Assembly: GCA_050299435.1 (NCBI GenBank)
Contig: JBNKVX010000001.1
Span: forward strand, 31,498-95,497
DNA: 64,000 nucleotides
Reading direction: 5' to 3'
Origin: 1162T-S-0a-05 sp050299435
GTDB lineage: Bacteria > Pseudomonadota > Gammaproteobacteria > Pseudomonadales > Cellvibrionaceae
The notes beneath the pieces were generated by a model, which searched no databases, was not told the origin of the DNA, and saw only the letters and a list, made by a program, of their open reading frames with translations. The first letter of the stretch is position 1. Each line of letters opens with the position of its first letter. Of the stretch, positions 46,047 through 54,521 are shown in pieces. Made by a program: the position numbers and the translations under genes.

Positions 46047-46285
46047 TTTGCCTTCAATCTAAATAAATCAAATGCACAGCGCGGCTCTAAATCCGCATGA
46101 TCTCTGGTACAGAGAGATTAAATTTGTGAATAAGAGGAGCGTGGTGCTGCGTCGATGATGTACATCGCTCCTGAAATTTACGCCATAAAACGCACACTAA
46201 GAGGGCAAAAGCGATTAAAAACAGTGCATATATTGGAGGGGTATGAAAAATATCATCAATATAAATGCACGCTACAGCGCACATA

Positions 46286-46302
46286 TGCATTAATACAGTG
46301 CA
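46286..46302. promoter_or_regulatory. NtrC-like enhancer site
   Basis: TGCATTAATACAGTGCA has the TGCAC-N7-GTGCA architecture of NtrC boxes with one mismatch in the two arms. It lies about 140 bases upstream of the predicted nirB start and about 270 upstream of the transporter start, both workable distances for an NtrC enhancer. Confidence 0.55.
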
Positions 46303-46408
46303 TTTCTGCACGTAAATCCTTTGCGTGCTCGTCAGAACCACCGCTTAAATATCTTCTAAGTCATTGAAAAAAAAGATAATTATATAAAAGTCGAGAGATT
46401 CGACTCGG

Positions 46409-46425
46409 TTGGTGTTTTTTTTGCA
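46409..46425 (+). promoter_or_regulatory. Sigma-54 promoter for nirB operon
   Basis: TTGGTGTTTTTTTTGCA keeps the -24 GG and -12 GC dinucleotides at the required 12-base spacing and a TTGCA end; the middle of the -24 element is off consensus. Predicted start near 46436 leaves a leader of about 128 bases. Confidence 0.65.
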
Positions 46426-46511
46426 CTGAGTGTATTTGAGCTAGCAGGGCATTCGGATTGCAGTGTTTTGAAATAGATGAAGAGCCCAAGTGTTATTTGT
46501 TCGGTGCAAAA

Positions 46512-46527
46512 ATCGCAGTACTGCGAT
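46512..46527. promoter_or_regulatory. 16-bp perfect palindrome in the nirB leader
   Basis: ATCGCAGTACTGCGAT lies 37 bases before the nirB ATG and downstream of the predicted start. It could be an operator or a short RNA hairpin. No U tract follows, so it is not an intrinsic terminator. Confidence 0.5.
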
Positions 46528-46563
46528 GAATTAGAGATAAAGAGAAAAGAGATAAAAGAAACA

Positions 46564-49107
46564 ATGAGTAAACAAAAAATTATTGTCGTCGGCAACGGTA
46601 TGGTTGGACACAAGTTCATCGACAACATGTTGGGCCTCGACAACGCAACGCAATATGAATTGGTAACCTTTTCGGAAGAGCCGCGTTTGGCCTATGACCG
46701 CGTCCAACTCAGTTCATATTTTTCTGGCTCAACGGCCGATGATTTGATGCTGACTTCAGAATCGTACTATCAAGAAAATGGTGTGAATTACATACTCAAT
46801 GACAAAGTGATTGAAATTGATTCACAGGCAAGCAAAGTTATTACAGCCAGTGGTCGTGAAGAACGTTACGACAAACTTGTTTTGGCCACTGGTTCTTTCC
46901 CTTTTGTCCCGCCGATTCCGGGTCGTGAACAGCCTCATTGTCTCGTGTATCGGACAATTGAAGATTTGGAAGCAATCACTGCATCAGCAAGTCAAAGTAA
47001 AAAGGGCGTTGTTGTCGGGGGTGGTTTATTAGGTTTGGAGGCAGCTAACGCACTGAAAAACCTGGGACTGGAAGTGCATGTTGTTGAATTTGCGCCGCGA
47101 TTGATGGCTGTTCAATTGGATGAGGGTGGCGGTCAACTTCTGCGAACAAAAATTGAAAGTCTGGGTGTTACCGTTCACACCGAAAAAAATACGCGAGAAA
47201 TTGTTGATGGCGAAGAAAGTCGCTATCGCATGAACTTTGCTGATGGTTCGCATCTCGAGACAGACATGATTTTATTTTCGGCGGGTATTCGTCCACAAGA
47301 TGAATTGGCTCGCAAATTCGATATTGAAATCGGTGAGCGAGGCGGCATCGTCATTAACAATCACTGCCAAACCTCTATCGAAAATATATATGCCATAGGC
47401 GAATGTGCATTGTGGGGTGGAATGATCTTTGGTTTGGTTGCGCCTGGCTACAGCATGGCAAAAGTTGCAGCTTCACATATCGCAGGCGGCGAAGATCAAT
47501 TCACCGGTGCCGATATGAGTACCAAGCTTAAGCTGCTTGGTGTGGATGTGGCGAGTGTCGGCGACGCGCACGGACGCACACCAGGTTCGAAATCTTATAT
47601 TTACCAAGACGGCGTTAGTGATGTGTATAAGCGCATTATTGTTTCCGAAGATCGTACAAAACTTTTGGGTGCAGTTTTGGTGGGGGATGTGGATGCATAT
47701 GGGACATTGCAACAATTGTGTGTCAACGCTATGGAGCTCCCTGAGAATCCTGAAGCGCTTATCGTTCCAAATTTTGATGGAGAAGCAGCAGTTGGTTTGG
47801 GAGTAGATGCGCTGCCTGATAGTGCGCATATTTGTACATGTAATGAAGTCACAAAAGGACAAATATGTTCAGCGGTTAAAGAAGGTGCAACAACTATCGG
47901 AGCAATTAAATCTGCAACCAAGGCAGGAACATCCTGTGGTGGTTGTGTCGCATTAACTACTCAGGTACTCAATGCAGAGCTGACAAAGCTGGGTGTGGAA
48001 GTGAACACTGATATCTGTGAACACTTTCCTCATACGCGACAGGAGCTTTATCACATTGTGCGTGTTGAAGAAATTAAAAGCTTCGATGAATTGTTGGAGA
48101 AGCACGGTAAAGGCTTGGGTTGTGATATTTGTAAACCCACAGCCGCATCGATATTGGCTTCTTGCTGGAATGATTATGTTCTAAAGCAAGAGCATGCGAG
48201 TTTGCAGGATACCAACGATCATTTTATGGCGAACATGCAAAAAAATGGAACCTATTCCATCGTGCCGCGTATCGCTGGAGGAGAAATTACCCCTGAAAAA
48301 CTTATAGCGATGGGGCAGGTTGCAAAAAAATATAAGTTGTACACAAAAATAACCGGTGGTCAGCGTATAGATATGTTTGGTGCGCAACAACATGAACTGC
48401 CGGCAATTTGGAGCGAACTTATTGAAGCGGGTTTTGAAACTGGCCACGCTTACGGAAAAGCTGTTAGAACTGTGAAATCTTGTGTTGGATCTACCTGGTG
48501 TCGATACGGAATGTTGGATAGCGTGGGTATGGCAATTCAAATTGAGGAGCGTTACAAAGGTTTGCGAGCGCCGCATAAATTAAAATTTGCAGTGAGTGGA
48601 TGTACCCGCGAATGTGCCGAAGCACAAAGCAAAGATGTGGGCGTTATCGCCACGGCAGACGGCTGGAGCCTGTACGTTTGTGGCAACGGCGGAATGAAAC
48701 CTCGTCACGCAGATTTGTTTGCTACCGGACTTGATGATGAAGCTTTAATTAAATTCATTGACCGATTTTTGATGTTTTATGTTCGTACGGCTGATCGCTT
48801 ACAGCGAACATCGGTTTGGATGGAAAATCTTGAAGGCGGATTAGATTATCTTAAAAAAGTGGTTATCGATGATAAATTAAATATCGGTGATGAGCTTGAA
48901 AAGGAAATGTCACACATTATTGGTACTTATCAGTGCGAGTGGAAAACCACCATTGAAGATCCAGAAAAAATCAAACGTTTCCGCACGTTTGTCAACAGTG
49001 ATGCCAAAGACAATACGGTAGTCTTTGTTGAGGAGCGCGAGCAAATTCGTCCGGCCAATGAAGAAGAAATTATCCGTTTTATTGAAAGCGAAAAAGAGAT
49101 TGCCTAA
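46564..49107 (+). CDS. nirB: Assimilatory nitrite reductase [NAD(P)H] large subunit
   Basis: 847 residues from ATG 46564 (MSKQKIIVVGNGMVGHKF); the frame is open further upstream but that region is leader. Reduces nitrite to ammonium. N-terminal FAD/NAD domains (VVGNGMVG, VVGGGLLGLEAA) lead to two BFD-type [2Fe-2S] regions (CTCNEVTKGQIC and TSCGGCV; then LGCDICKP), and then to siroheme/[4Fe-4S] domains (CVGSTWCRYG, SGCTRECAEAQSKDVG, VCGNGG). Length agrees with NirB/NasB enzymes. It is first in the operon nirB-nirD-nitrate reductase-DmsBC fusion and is preceded by the sigma-54/NtrC region. Confidence 0.96.
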   Translation: MSKQKIIVVGNGMVGHKFIDNMLGLDNATQYELVTFSEEPRLAYDRVQLSSYFSGSTADDLMLTSESYYQENGVNYILNDKVIEIDSQASKVITASGREERYDKLVLATGSFPFVPPIPGREQPHCLVYRTIEDLEAITASASQSKKGVVVGGGLLGLEAANALKNLGLEVHVVEFAPRLMAVQLDEGGGQLLRTKIESLGVTVHTEKNTREIVDGEESRYRMNFADGSHLETDMILFSAGIRPQDELARKFDIEIGERGGIVINNHCQTSIENIYAIGECALWGGMIFGLVAPGYSMAKVAASHIAGGEDQFTGADMSTKLKLLGVDVASVGDAHGRTPGSKSYIYQDGVSDVYKRIIVSEDRTKLLGAVLVGDVDAYGTLQQLCVNAMELPENPEALIVPNFDGEAAVGLGVDALPDSAHICTCNEVTKGQICSAVKEGATTIGAIKSATKAGTSCGGCVALTTQVLNAELTKLGVEVNTDICEHFPHTRQELYHIVRVEEIKSFDELLEKHGKGLGCDICKPTAASILASCWNDYVLKQEHASLQDTNDHFMANMQKNGTYSIVPRIAGGEITPEKLIAMGQVAKKYKLYTKITGGQRIDMFGAQQHELPAIWSELIEAGFETGHAYGKAVRTVKSCVGSTWCRYGMLDSVGMAIQIEERYKGLRAPHKLKFAVSGCTRECAEAQSKDVGVIATADGWSLYVCGNGGMKPRHADLFATGLDDEALIKFIDRFLMFYVRTADRLQRTSVWMENLEGGLDYLKKVVIDDKLNIGDELEKEMSHIIGTYQCEWKTTIEDPEKIKRFRTFVNSDAKDNTVVFVEEREQIRPANEEEIIRFIESEKEIA

Positions 49108-49130
49108 TCATGGGAGTGGCGGAAAAGATT

Positions 49131-49451
49131 ATGAGTTGGCAAGTAGTGTGTGAATCAAGTGATTTGTCGGAAATGATTGGGGTGCGAGCCTTGTTGGATG
49201 GGGAGCAGGTAGCAATTTTTCGTGTAAAGGGTGAGCTCTATGCGGTGAGTGCGATTGACCCTTTTACAAAGGCAGCCGTACTTGCTCGCGGAATTGTAGG
49301 TTCTATTAAAGATCAAAAGGTTGTGGCGTCACCCCTGTTAAAACAACATTTTGTTCTAAATAATGGACAGTGTTTAGAAGACGAAAACGTAAAAATTAAA
49401 ACTTACCAAGTTCGTGAAAATAACGGAAAAATTGAATTAAGTTCTCACTGA
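49131..49451 (+). CDS. nirD: Nitrite reductase small subunit
   Basis: 106 residues from ATG 49131 (MSWQVVCESSDLSEMIGVRALL), preceded by GGAAAAG; an ATG at 49110 also lies in frame. A Rieske-like fold without the CxH cluster ligands, as is normal for NirD. It has the QVAIFRVKGELYAVSAIDPF and GSIKDQKVVASPLLKQHFVL blocks. It pairs with NirB as the second subunit of assimilatory nitrite reductase. Confidence 0.92.
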   Translation: MSWQVVCESSDLSEMIGVRALLDGEQVAIFRVKGELYAVSAIDPFTKAAVLARGIVGSIKDQKVVASPLLKQHFVLNNGQCLEDENVKIKTYQVRENNGKIELSSH

Positions 49452-49533
49452 TAGTCATGATTTATTGCGTATTTAAAAAGAATCATTCAACGGTCTTGCT
49501 TGTTTCTGGAATAAGCGGGGCGGGAGAGATCTG

Positions 49534-51717
49534 ATGCTGTTTGGTCGCAAGAAAAAAAATCCCATTAAGATCGCAGATAAGGGAATTGCCGAGTGGAAGT
49601 ACGCCACATGCGGCTACTGCTCTGTCGGCTGCTCCATAGAAATTGGAGTTAACGAAGAAGGTGAGCCGGTAACTACGCGTGGAGTTGGCAGCGCCGATGT
49701 TAACCGCGGTAAGCTATGTATCAAGGGGCTTACTGAAGCAGAAATATTTCGTGCAAGTGGTCGAGGCACTGAACCGAAAATTCGCAGTAAAATTTTTGAG
49801 CCTTGGCAAACCACCTCCTGGGATGTGGCATTAGATAAAACAGCTGCGGAATTCAAACGCATACAGGAAAAATATGGGCGTGATTCTGTCGCAGTGGTTT
49901 CGACAGGCCAAATACTCACTGAAGAATTTTATACACTCGGAAAGTTAACTCGGGGTGTGATAGGTACAAATAATTACGATGGCAATACAACATTGTGTAT
50001 GGCTTCAGCGGTATCTGGATACAAAAGATCCTTCGGTGCTGATGGTCCGCCGGGCTGTTACAACGATTTTGAACACACTGATTGCTTATTGGCTTTTGGT
50101 TCTAATTTAACTGAACAACACCCGATTATATATTGGCGTCTTAAAGAGGCTTTGGAAAAGAGAAAATTCCCCGTCATTGTGGTTGATCCCCGCGTGACTA
50201 TGTTTGCGCAGTTTGCCGACATGCATCTCCCGATCACGCCAGGAACCGATCTCGTTTTATTAAACTCTCTAGCCTATGTCATATTGGATGAGGGCTTACA
50301 GGATGAGGAATATATCCAGCGTTGCTGCAACGGTTATGAAGATTTCAAAGCGCTGGTAAAAGGCTATGACCCGATTACAGCTTCAAAAATTTGCGGTATT
50401 GACGAAGATACTATTCGTAATGTTGCCCGTTTGTATGCAAAAGCTGATGCAGCGATGTCTATTTGGACAATGGGGATTAACCAAAGTACACATGGCTCAG
50501 ATGGCGTGTGTGCAATTAATAATTTGAGCTTAATTACCGGCAATATAGGTAAGCCCGGAGGTACCAGCCTTTCTATTACCGGTCAATGCAATGCAATGGG
50601 AACGCGTGAATGGTCTTCCTGTTCTGGTTTGCCTGGCTACCGCGCTTTGGAGAATCCAGATCACCGCGAAGAAATTGGTAAGTTCTGGGGCGTGGATCCA
50701 GAATTTTTTCCAAAGAAGCGTGGGTTGTTCCAAACAGACATATTTCCGGCAATAGAAACAGGACAAATTAAAGCGTTGTGGTTGGTTGCAACCAACCCAA
50801 TGACCTCAATGCCGAATTCGGCTCGCATACGAAAAACTATGGAAAAACTGGAATTTTGTGTGGTGCAGGATTCTTATGAAGATGTGGAAACCGAGCAATA
50901 TGCACACGTCTATTTGCCAGCATCAATTTGGGCGGAAAAGAAAGGTTGTTTCACTAATACAGAACGACGAGTGAATATTACACGACCGATTGTTAAACCT
51001 CATGGAAATTCCAAGCCTGATCAATGGATTTTTTCTCAGCTAGCACAACGTTGGGAACAAGGACAAAAAATGAAATTTCCTTTGGATACTGAAGAGGTGT
51101 TCGAGGAAATGAAAATATTATCGAAGGGGAAGGGGCGAAACCTGGATATCAGTGGAATGACACATGATTTGATTGAGTCCAAGCGTGGCATTCAGTGGCC
51201 TATGCGCGAAGGTGATACCGAAGGTACGGCGCGTTTGTATTCCGATGGTGTTTTTCCCTATCCCGATGGCAAAGCGAAATTATTGGCACTGCCTTTTATT
51301 AACAACAATGAAACGCCGGATGAGGATTTTCCTTTTTGGCTTAACAGTGGACGCGTGGTCGAACATTTTCACACGCGCACGCGAACAGGAAAGGTAGGAA
51401 ATTGCAATAAATTTAGTCCCACTCCTTACATGGAAATGAATCCTGACGCAGCGGCGGAGTTAGGGGTTGAGCATATGAGTTACGTGCGCTTGGTATCGAG
51501 GCGTGGCGACGCAGTAGTGATGGTTCAATTAACTCAACGTGTTCCATTTAACATGGTCTTTATTCCTTTTCATTTTCATGATTGTGTTAATCGCCTGTCC
51601 TTGGGGTTGTTAGACCCGCATTCCAGACAACCGGCATTTAAGCAGTGCAGTGTGCGAGTTGAGCACATTGATCAAAAAGAGGCAGCGCGTTTGAACGCGG
51701 AGATGAGAGCTTTCTAA
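49534..51717 (+). CDS. Nitrate reductase catalytic subunit (NasA/NarB-like molybdoenzyme)
   Basis: 727 residues. Reduces nitrate to nitrite at a Mo-bisMGD centre. N-terminal [4Fe-4S]: C26, C29, C33, C62 (CGYCSVGCSIEIG, GKLCIKG). The Mo ligand is Cys155 in NYDGNTTLCMASAVSGY, as in Nas and Nap enzymes. MGD-binding blocks include TMGINQSTHGSDGVCAINN and CNAMGTREWSS, and the C-terminal dinucleotide domain has LNSGRVVEHFHTRTRTGK and FIPFHFHDCVNRLS. No Tat signal, so cytoplasmic. It lacks the C-terminal BFD-type [2Fe-2S] domain of longer assimilatory enzymes. GGAGAG precedes the ATG. One base separates it from the DmsBC fusion gene, its probable electron donor. Confidence 0.92.
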   Translation: MLFGRKKKNPIKIADKGIAEWKYATCGYCSVGCSIEIGVNEEGEPVTTRGVGSADVNRGKLCIKGLTEAEIFRASGRGTEPKIRSKIFEPWQTTSWDVALDKTAAEFKRIQEKYGRDSVAVVSTGQILTEEFYTLGKLTRGVIGTNNYDGNTTLCMASAVSGYKRSFGADGPPGCYNDFEHTDCLLAFGSNLTEQHPIIYWRLKEALEKRKFPVIVVDPRVTMFAQFADMHLPITPGTDLVLLNSLAYVILDEGLQDEEYIQRCCNGYEDFKALVKGYDPITASKICGIDEDTIRNVARLYAKADAAMSIWTMGINQSTHGSDGVCAINNLSLITGNIGKPGGTSLSITGQCNAMGTREWSSCSGLPGYRALENPDHREEIGKFWGVDPEFFPKKRGLFQTDIFPAIETGQIKALWLVATNPMTSMPNSARIRKTMEKLEFCVVQDSYEDVETEQYAHVYLPASIWAEKKGCFTNTERRVNITRPIVKPHGNSKPDQWIFSQLAQRWEQGQKMKFPLDTEEVFEEMKILSKGKGRNLDISGMTHDLIESKRGIQWPMREGDTEGTARLYSDGVFPYPDGKAKLLALPFINNNETPDEDFPFWLNSGRVVEHFHTRTRTGKVGNCNKFSPTPYMEMNPDAAAELGVEHMSYVRLVSRRGDAVVMVQLTQRVPFNMVFIPFHFHDCVNRLSLGLLDPHSRQPAFKQCSVRVEHIDQKEAARLNAEMRAF

Positions 51718-51718
51718 T

Positions 51719-53569
51719 ATGTTTAAGTATGTTCGCGACGATGAGCCTGAATACGCAAAATTAAAAGATCCTGTTACTTCGGATAAAAACCGTTACGGCA
51801 AGGAAATAAAGCTGACGCCGGTTAATGATAACGGTGTGAGTTTGCGCATTAATGGAGATGATCGCATTGGAGAGAATCCCAATCGCACCAAGCAACACGC
51901 TTTTCATTTCACCGCTGACAATTGTATTGGTTGTCATGCCTGTGAAGCGGCTTGCTCGGAAAAAAATGATTTACCTCCGCACTTGAGTTTTCGTTCGGTC
52001 GGTTATGTTGAGGGTGGAACTTATCCCAATTTTACCCGTATGAATATTTCGATGGCCTGTAACCACTGTGATAATCCGGTGTGTTTAAAAGGTTGTCCAA
52101 CCCGCGCGTACACCAAGCACGCAGAATACGGGGCAGTGATTCAGGATCCTGATATTTGTTTTGGTTGTGGTTATTGCACTTGGGTGTGTCCCTATAATGC
52201 GCCGCAACTCGATCCTGTGAATGGTCAGGTTGAAAAATGCAATATGTGTGTCGATCGACTTGAAGTGGGACTGAAACCGGCTTGTGTGTCTGCATGCGTT
52301 GGCAATGCCTTAAATTTTGGTGTCGTTGAAAACATGCCTGAAAACCGCGAGCAAATTGAAACCCAGATTCCTGGCTTTCCCGATCCCGCGATCTCGAATC
52401 CGAATATTCGATTCCAGCAAGTCAAAACCATGCCACGCGAAGTAACACGCACTGACTCTATGCCTGTGAAATATCACAAGAGTAATGTCGATGGGAAATA
52501 TAAGCCCATGGTTGATAAAAAGCAGGGAGAGAAAAAGTATTGGAATGTTGCGCGCTTATCTTCACGTGAAAATCCTCTAGTGATTTTTACTTTGCTGACT
52601 CAAGCGGCGATAGGAACTTTTGCCGTCGCTTTTCTGGGTTCGTTATTCGGTGTGAAGGCTTTGACAAATTTTTCTTCGAGTGCGATGTATGTGCCTTTAC
52701 TCGCGCTTGCTTTGGCTTTTGCTGCGTTGGGTTTATTTATGTCAACTACACATCTTGGTAAACCGCTGCGTTTTTATCGTGGTTTCAATAACTGGCGTTT
52801 ATCACCCGTGAGTCGAGAAGGCTTGGGGGTTGTTGTGTTTATGGGTTTTGCTGGCTTGCATTTATTATTTTCCCTGCCAGAAAACAGCGTGTTCCAAACA
52901 TTTTTTGGTAGCGCTTTGAGCGGGAAGTTTACCCTGGTTTCGCGAATAGTTGGGGTTCTCGCTTTTGTCGGCAGCATGGCGGGTTTGTATTATATGTATC
53001 GTTGTTATCGAATTCCTGCCAGACCGTATTGGGACCATTGGCATACGGCGTGTTCTTTTGTTGGCAATGCGCTTGTACTCGGCGCCTTCACTATCGCTGT
53101 GTTGGGTGTGCCCTATTTGTTGATCACAAAAATGAATTTTGTTGCACTGCTTGAGGCGCTTGCTCCGGTTATGGTATGCGGTATGGCGCTCGAAGGGCTG
53201 GGATTATTTTTTCATGCGAGACAACAGCAAAACGCTGAGCACGAAGGTGCAGTGTCTCATTACATTCAAAAAACCACTTTTGGTAAATCCTACACGCTGA
53301 GAAATATATTGCTTGCACTTAATATTTCACTCGTTACGGCATTGTTTTTTATAAGTAATGCCTCGTGGTGGGTATTGCTGGTTTGGGCAAGTCTTTTGGT
53401 TTCTGTCAGTGTTTCAGCTTTAATTGGTCGGGCCCTGTTTTATGTGTTGGTTATCCCAACAACTATGCCCGGTGCATTTTTCTGGAAAAATAAAGGTTTT
53501 GAGGAGCATGCTCGCGAGATTGGTTTAGCGGCCAATTCCGCGGTGGGAGTTGCGATGCACACCCATTAG
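51719..53569 (+). CDS. Fused DmsB-like ferredoxin and DmsC-like membrane anchor
   Basis: 616 residues. Residues ~60-230 carry four [4Fe-4S] motifs in DmsB order: CIGCHACEAAC, CNHCDNPVCLKGC, CFGCGYCTWVC and CNMCVDRLEVG with CVSAC. Residues ~285-610 form eight membrane helices of the DmsC/YnfH anchor family, ending PTTMPGAFFWKNKGFEE. In separate-subunit enzymes DmsC oxidises menaquinol and DmsB wires electrons to the Mo subunit. Here both are one chain, one base after the nitrate reductase gene, so quinol is the likely donor for nitrate reduction. No separate NasB/NasC flavoprotein gene is in the operon. The terminator at 53620 follows. Confidence 0.9.
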   Translation: MFKYVRDDEPEYAKLKDPVTSDKNRYGKEIKLTPVNDNGVSLRINGDDRIGENPNRTKQHAFHFTADNCIGCHACEAACSEKNDLPPHLSFRSVGYVEGGTYPNFTRMNISMACNHCDNPVCLKGCPTRAYTKHAEYGAVIQDPDICFGCGYCTWVCPYNAPQLDPVNGQVEKCNMCVDRLEVGLKPACVSACVGNALNFGVVENMPENREQIETQIPGFPDPAISNPNIRFQQVKTMPREVTRTDSMPVKYHKSNVDGKYKPMVDKKQGEKKYWNVARLSSRENPLVIFTLLTQAAIGTFAVAFLGSLFGVKALTNFSSSAMYVPLLALALAFAALGLFMSTTHLGKPLRFYRGFNNWRLSPVSREGLGVVVFMGFAGLHLLFSLPENSVFQTFFGSALSGKFTLVSRIVGVLAFVGSMAGLYYMYRCYRIPARPYWDHWHTACSFVGNALVLGAFTIAVLGVPYLLITKMNFVALLEALAPVMVCGMALEGLGLFFHARQQQNAEHEGAVSHYIQKTTFGKSYTLRNILLALNISLVTALFFISNASWWVLLVWASLLVSVSVSALIGRALFYVLVIPTTMPGAFFWKNKGFEEHAREIGLAANSAVGVAMHTH

Positions 53570-53619
53570 CAGGCTTGTCGAAGGTTTTCGGTGTGCGTCT
53601 CCTTCACTTTGCACCAGTT

Positions 53620-53643
53620 GGGCGGCTTAGGCCGCCTTTTTTT
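53620..53643 (+). terminator. Intrinsic terminator of the nirBD-nitrate reductase operon
   Basis: GGCGGC-TTAG-GCCGCC followed by eight T, 51 bases after the fusion gene stop. It also lies just past the end of the convergent FHA gene. Confidence 0.9.
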
Positions 53644-53654
53644 ATGTGTATTTT

Positions 53655-54491
53655 TTAATGATTTACAAAATGTGCAAGCACTTCTACGGTGCCCACGTGG
53701 AAATATATTCCGTCTTCTAATTGAAGTTGCGAAATTTTATTGCCATTTTGCCAGACTCCATTGGTTGAATCGGAATCTTGAAAAATCCAGTTCCCCTTAG
53801 AAAATGTTAATAAGGCATGATGTTCAGAAATACTTTGATTTCTAAATACAATGTCGTTGGACTCGGTTCTGCCGAAGGTCCAGGATTTATCTTGTTCATC
53901 TTGATTGGAAACACTGCGAATTGAAGGCGGTTCGTCTTCCACAAAGAAAAACATCACCAAACCTTTAGCCCCTTTGAAAGCACTGGCTGTCTTTTTTACA
54001 TAGGCGGTAATTGCCCGCTCTTTGGCTTCATTGTTTTTGCTATCAAAATCTGTAATGTCGCCTTCGAGGTTTGTCCAGCCAGGCGGAAGTTGGTAGGCCT
54101 GAAACAGCACTGTCGAATCTTCTTCATCGTCTTCAACTATGGAAGATTCTGCCAATTTCTTTTTTGCCCTGGCAGGAATGCCAACAATGGTGACTTCATT
54201 GTCAACCAGCTGCAAGCTGAATACCTCATCAACGAATTGAACGGTATCACCGGGATTAAGTTCAATTGCTTCGGTGATGCGTTTACCGGATACAAAAGTG
54301 CCATTGGTAGAATGCAAATCCTGAACCAGGACTTTGTCATCTTTAACAAGAATGCGAGCGTGTTCTCGAGACATATTGGTGACATCGACCCGGATGGGAC
54401 AAGATTCACTTCTTCCAATAAGCATGGAGGGGCTGTCTAGTAAAAATTCCTGATTGTTTTTTAAGTAGATCAACATGTAACTGTTGTTCAT
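53655..54491 (-). CDS. Protein with two FHA domains
   Basis: 278 residues from ATG 54491 (MNNSYMLIYLKNNQEF). FHA domain 1 covers ~5-90 with SMLIGRSESCPIRV, MSREHARI and HSTNGTFVSGKRI. FHA domain 2 covers ~190-275 with WTFGRTESNDIVFRN, SEHHALLTF and DSTNGVWQNGNKI. Both hold the Arg, Ser-x-x-His and Asn residues that bind phosphothreonine. The 100-residue linker is acidic. It follows the sensor kinase gene with a 30-base gap. FHA proteins report Ser/Thr kinase output, and a PP2C-kinase is encoded 9 kb away. A link between them is a guess. Confidence 0.9.
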   Translation of the reverse strand: MNNSYMLIYLKNNQEFLLDSPSMLIGRSESCPIRVDVTNMSREHARILVKDDKVLVQDLHSTNGTFVSGKRITEAIELNPGDTVQFVDEVFSLQLVDNEVTIVGIPARAKKKLAESSIVEDDEEDSTVLFQAYQLPPGWTNLEGDITDFDSKNNEAKERAITAYVKKTASAFKGAKGLVMFFFVEDEPPSIRSVSNQDEQDKSWTFGRTESNDIVFRNQSISEHHALLTFSKGNWIFQDSDSTNGVWQNGNKISQLQLEDGIYFHVGTVEVLAHFVNH

Positions 54492-54521
54492 AGTAAGCCT
54501 GCCTTTGCTTATATTCTGCAA

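Larger units (their letters stand above)
45985..46563. other. 579-base control region between the two nas transcription units
   Basis: Holds two diverging sigma-54-type promoters (46031-46046 and 46409-46425), an NtrC-like dyad (46286-46302), a weaker half-matched dyad (CGCACACTAAGAGGGCA at 46191-46207), a TCTCTG-GTA-CAGAGA dyad (46101-46115), and a cluster of TGCA-containing half sites from 46225 to 46311. No convincing protein gene is in it. Confidence 0.7.

Noticed and set aside
46101..46115. TCTCTG-GTA-CAGAGA dyad as a NsrR or FNR site
   Set aside because: It matches neither consensus; kept only as a note in the control region.
46087..46341. 84-codon frame on - with one hydrophobic stretch, inside the nas control region
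   Set aside because: No ribosome site, no recognisable family, and it overlaps the NtrC-like site; the hydrophobic segment is probably chance in AT-rich sequence.
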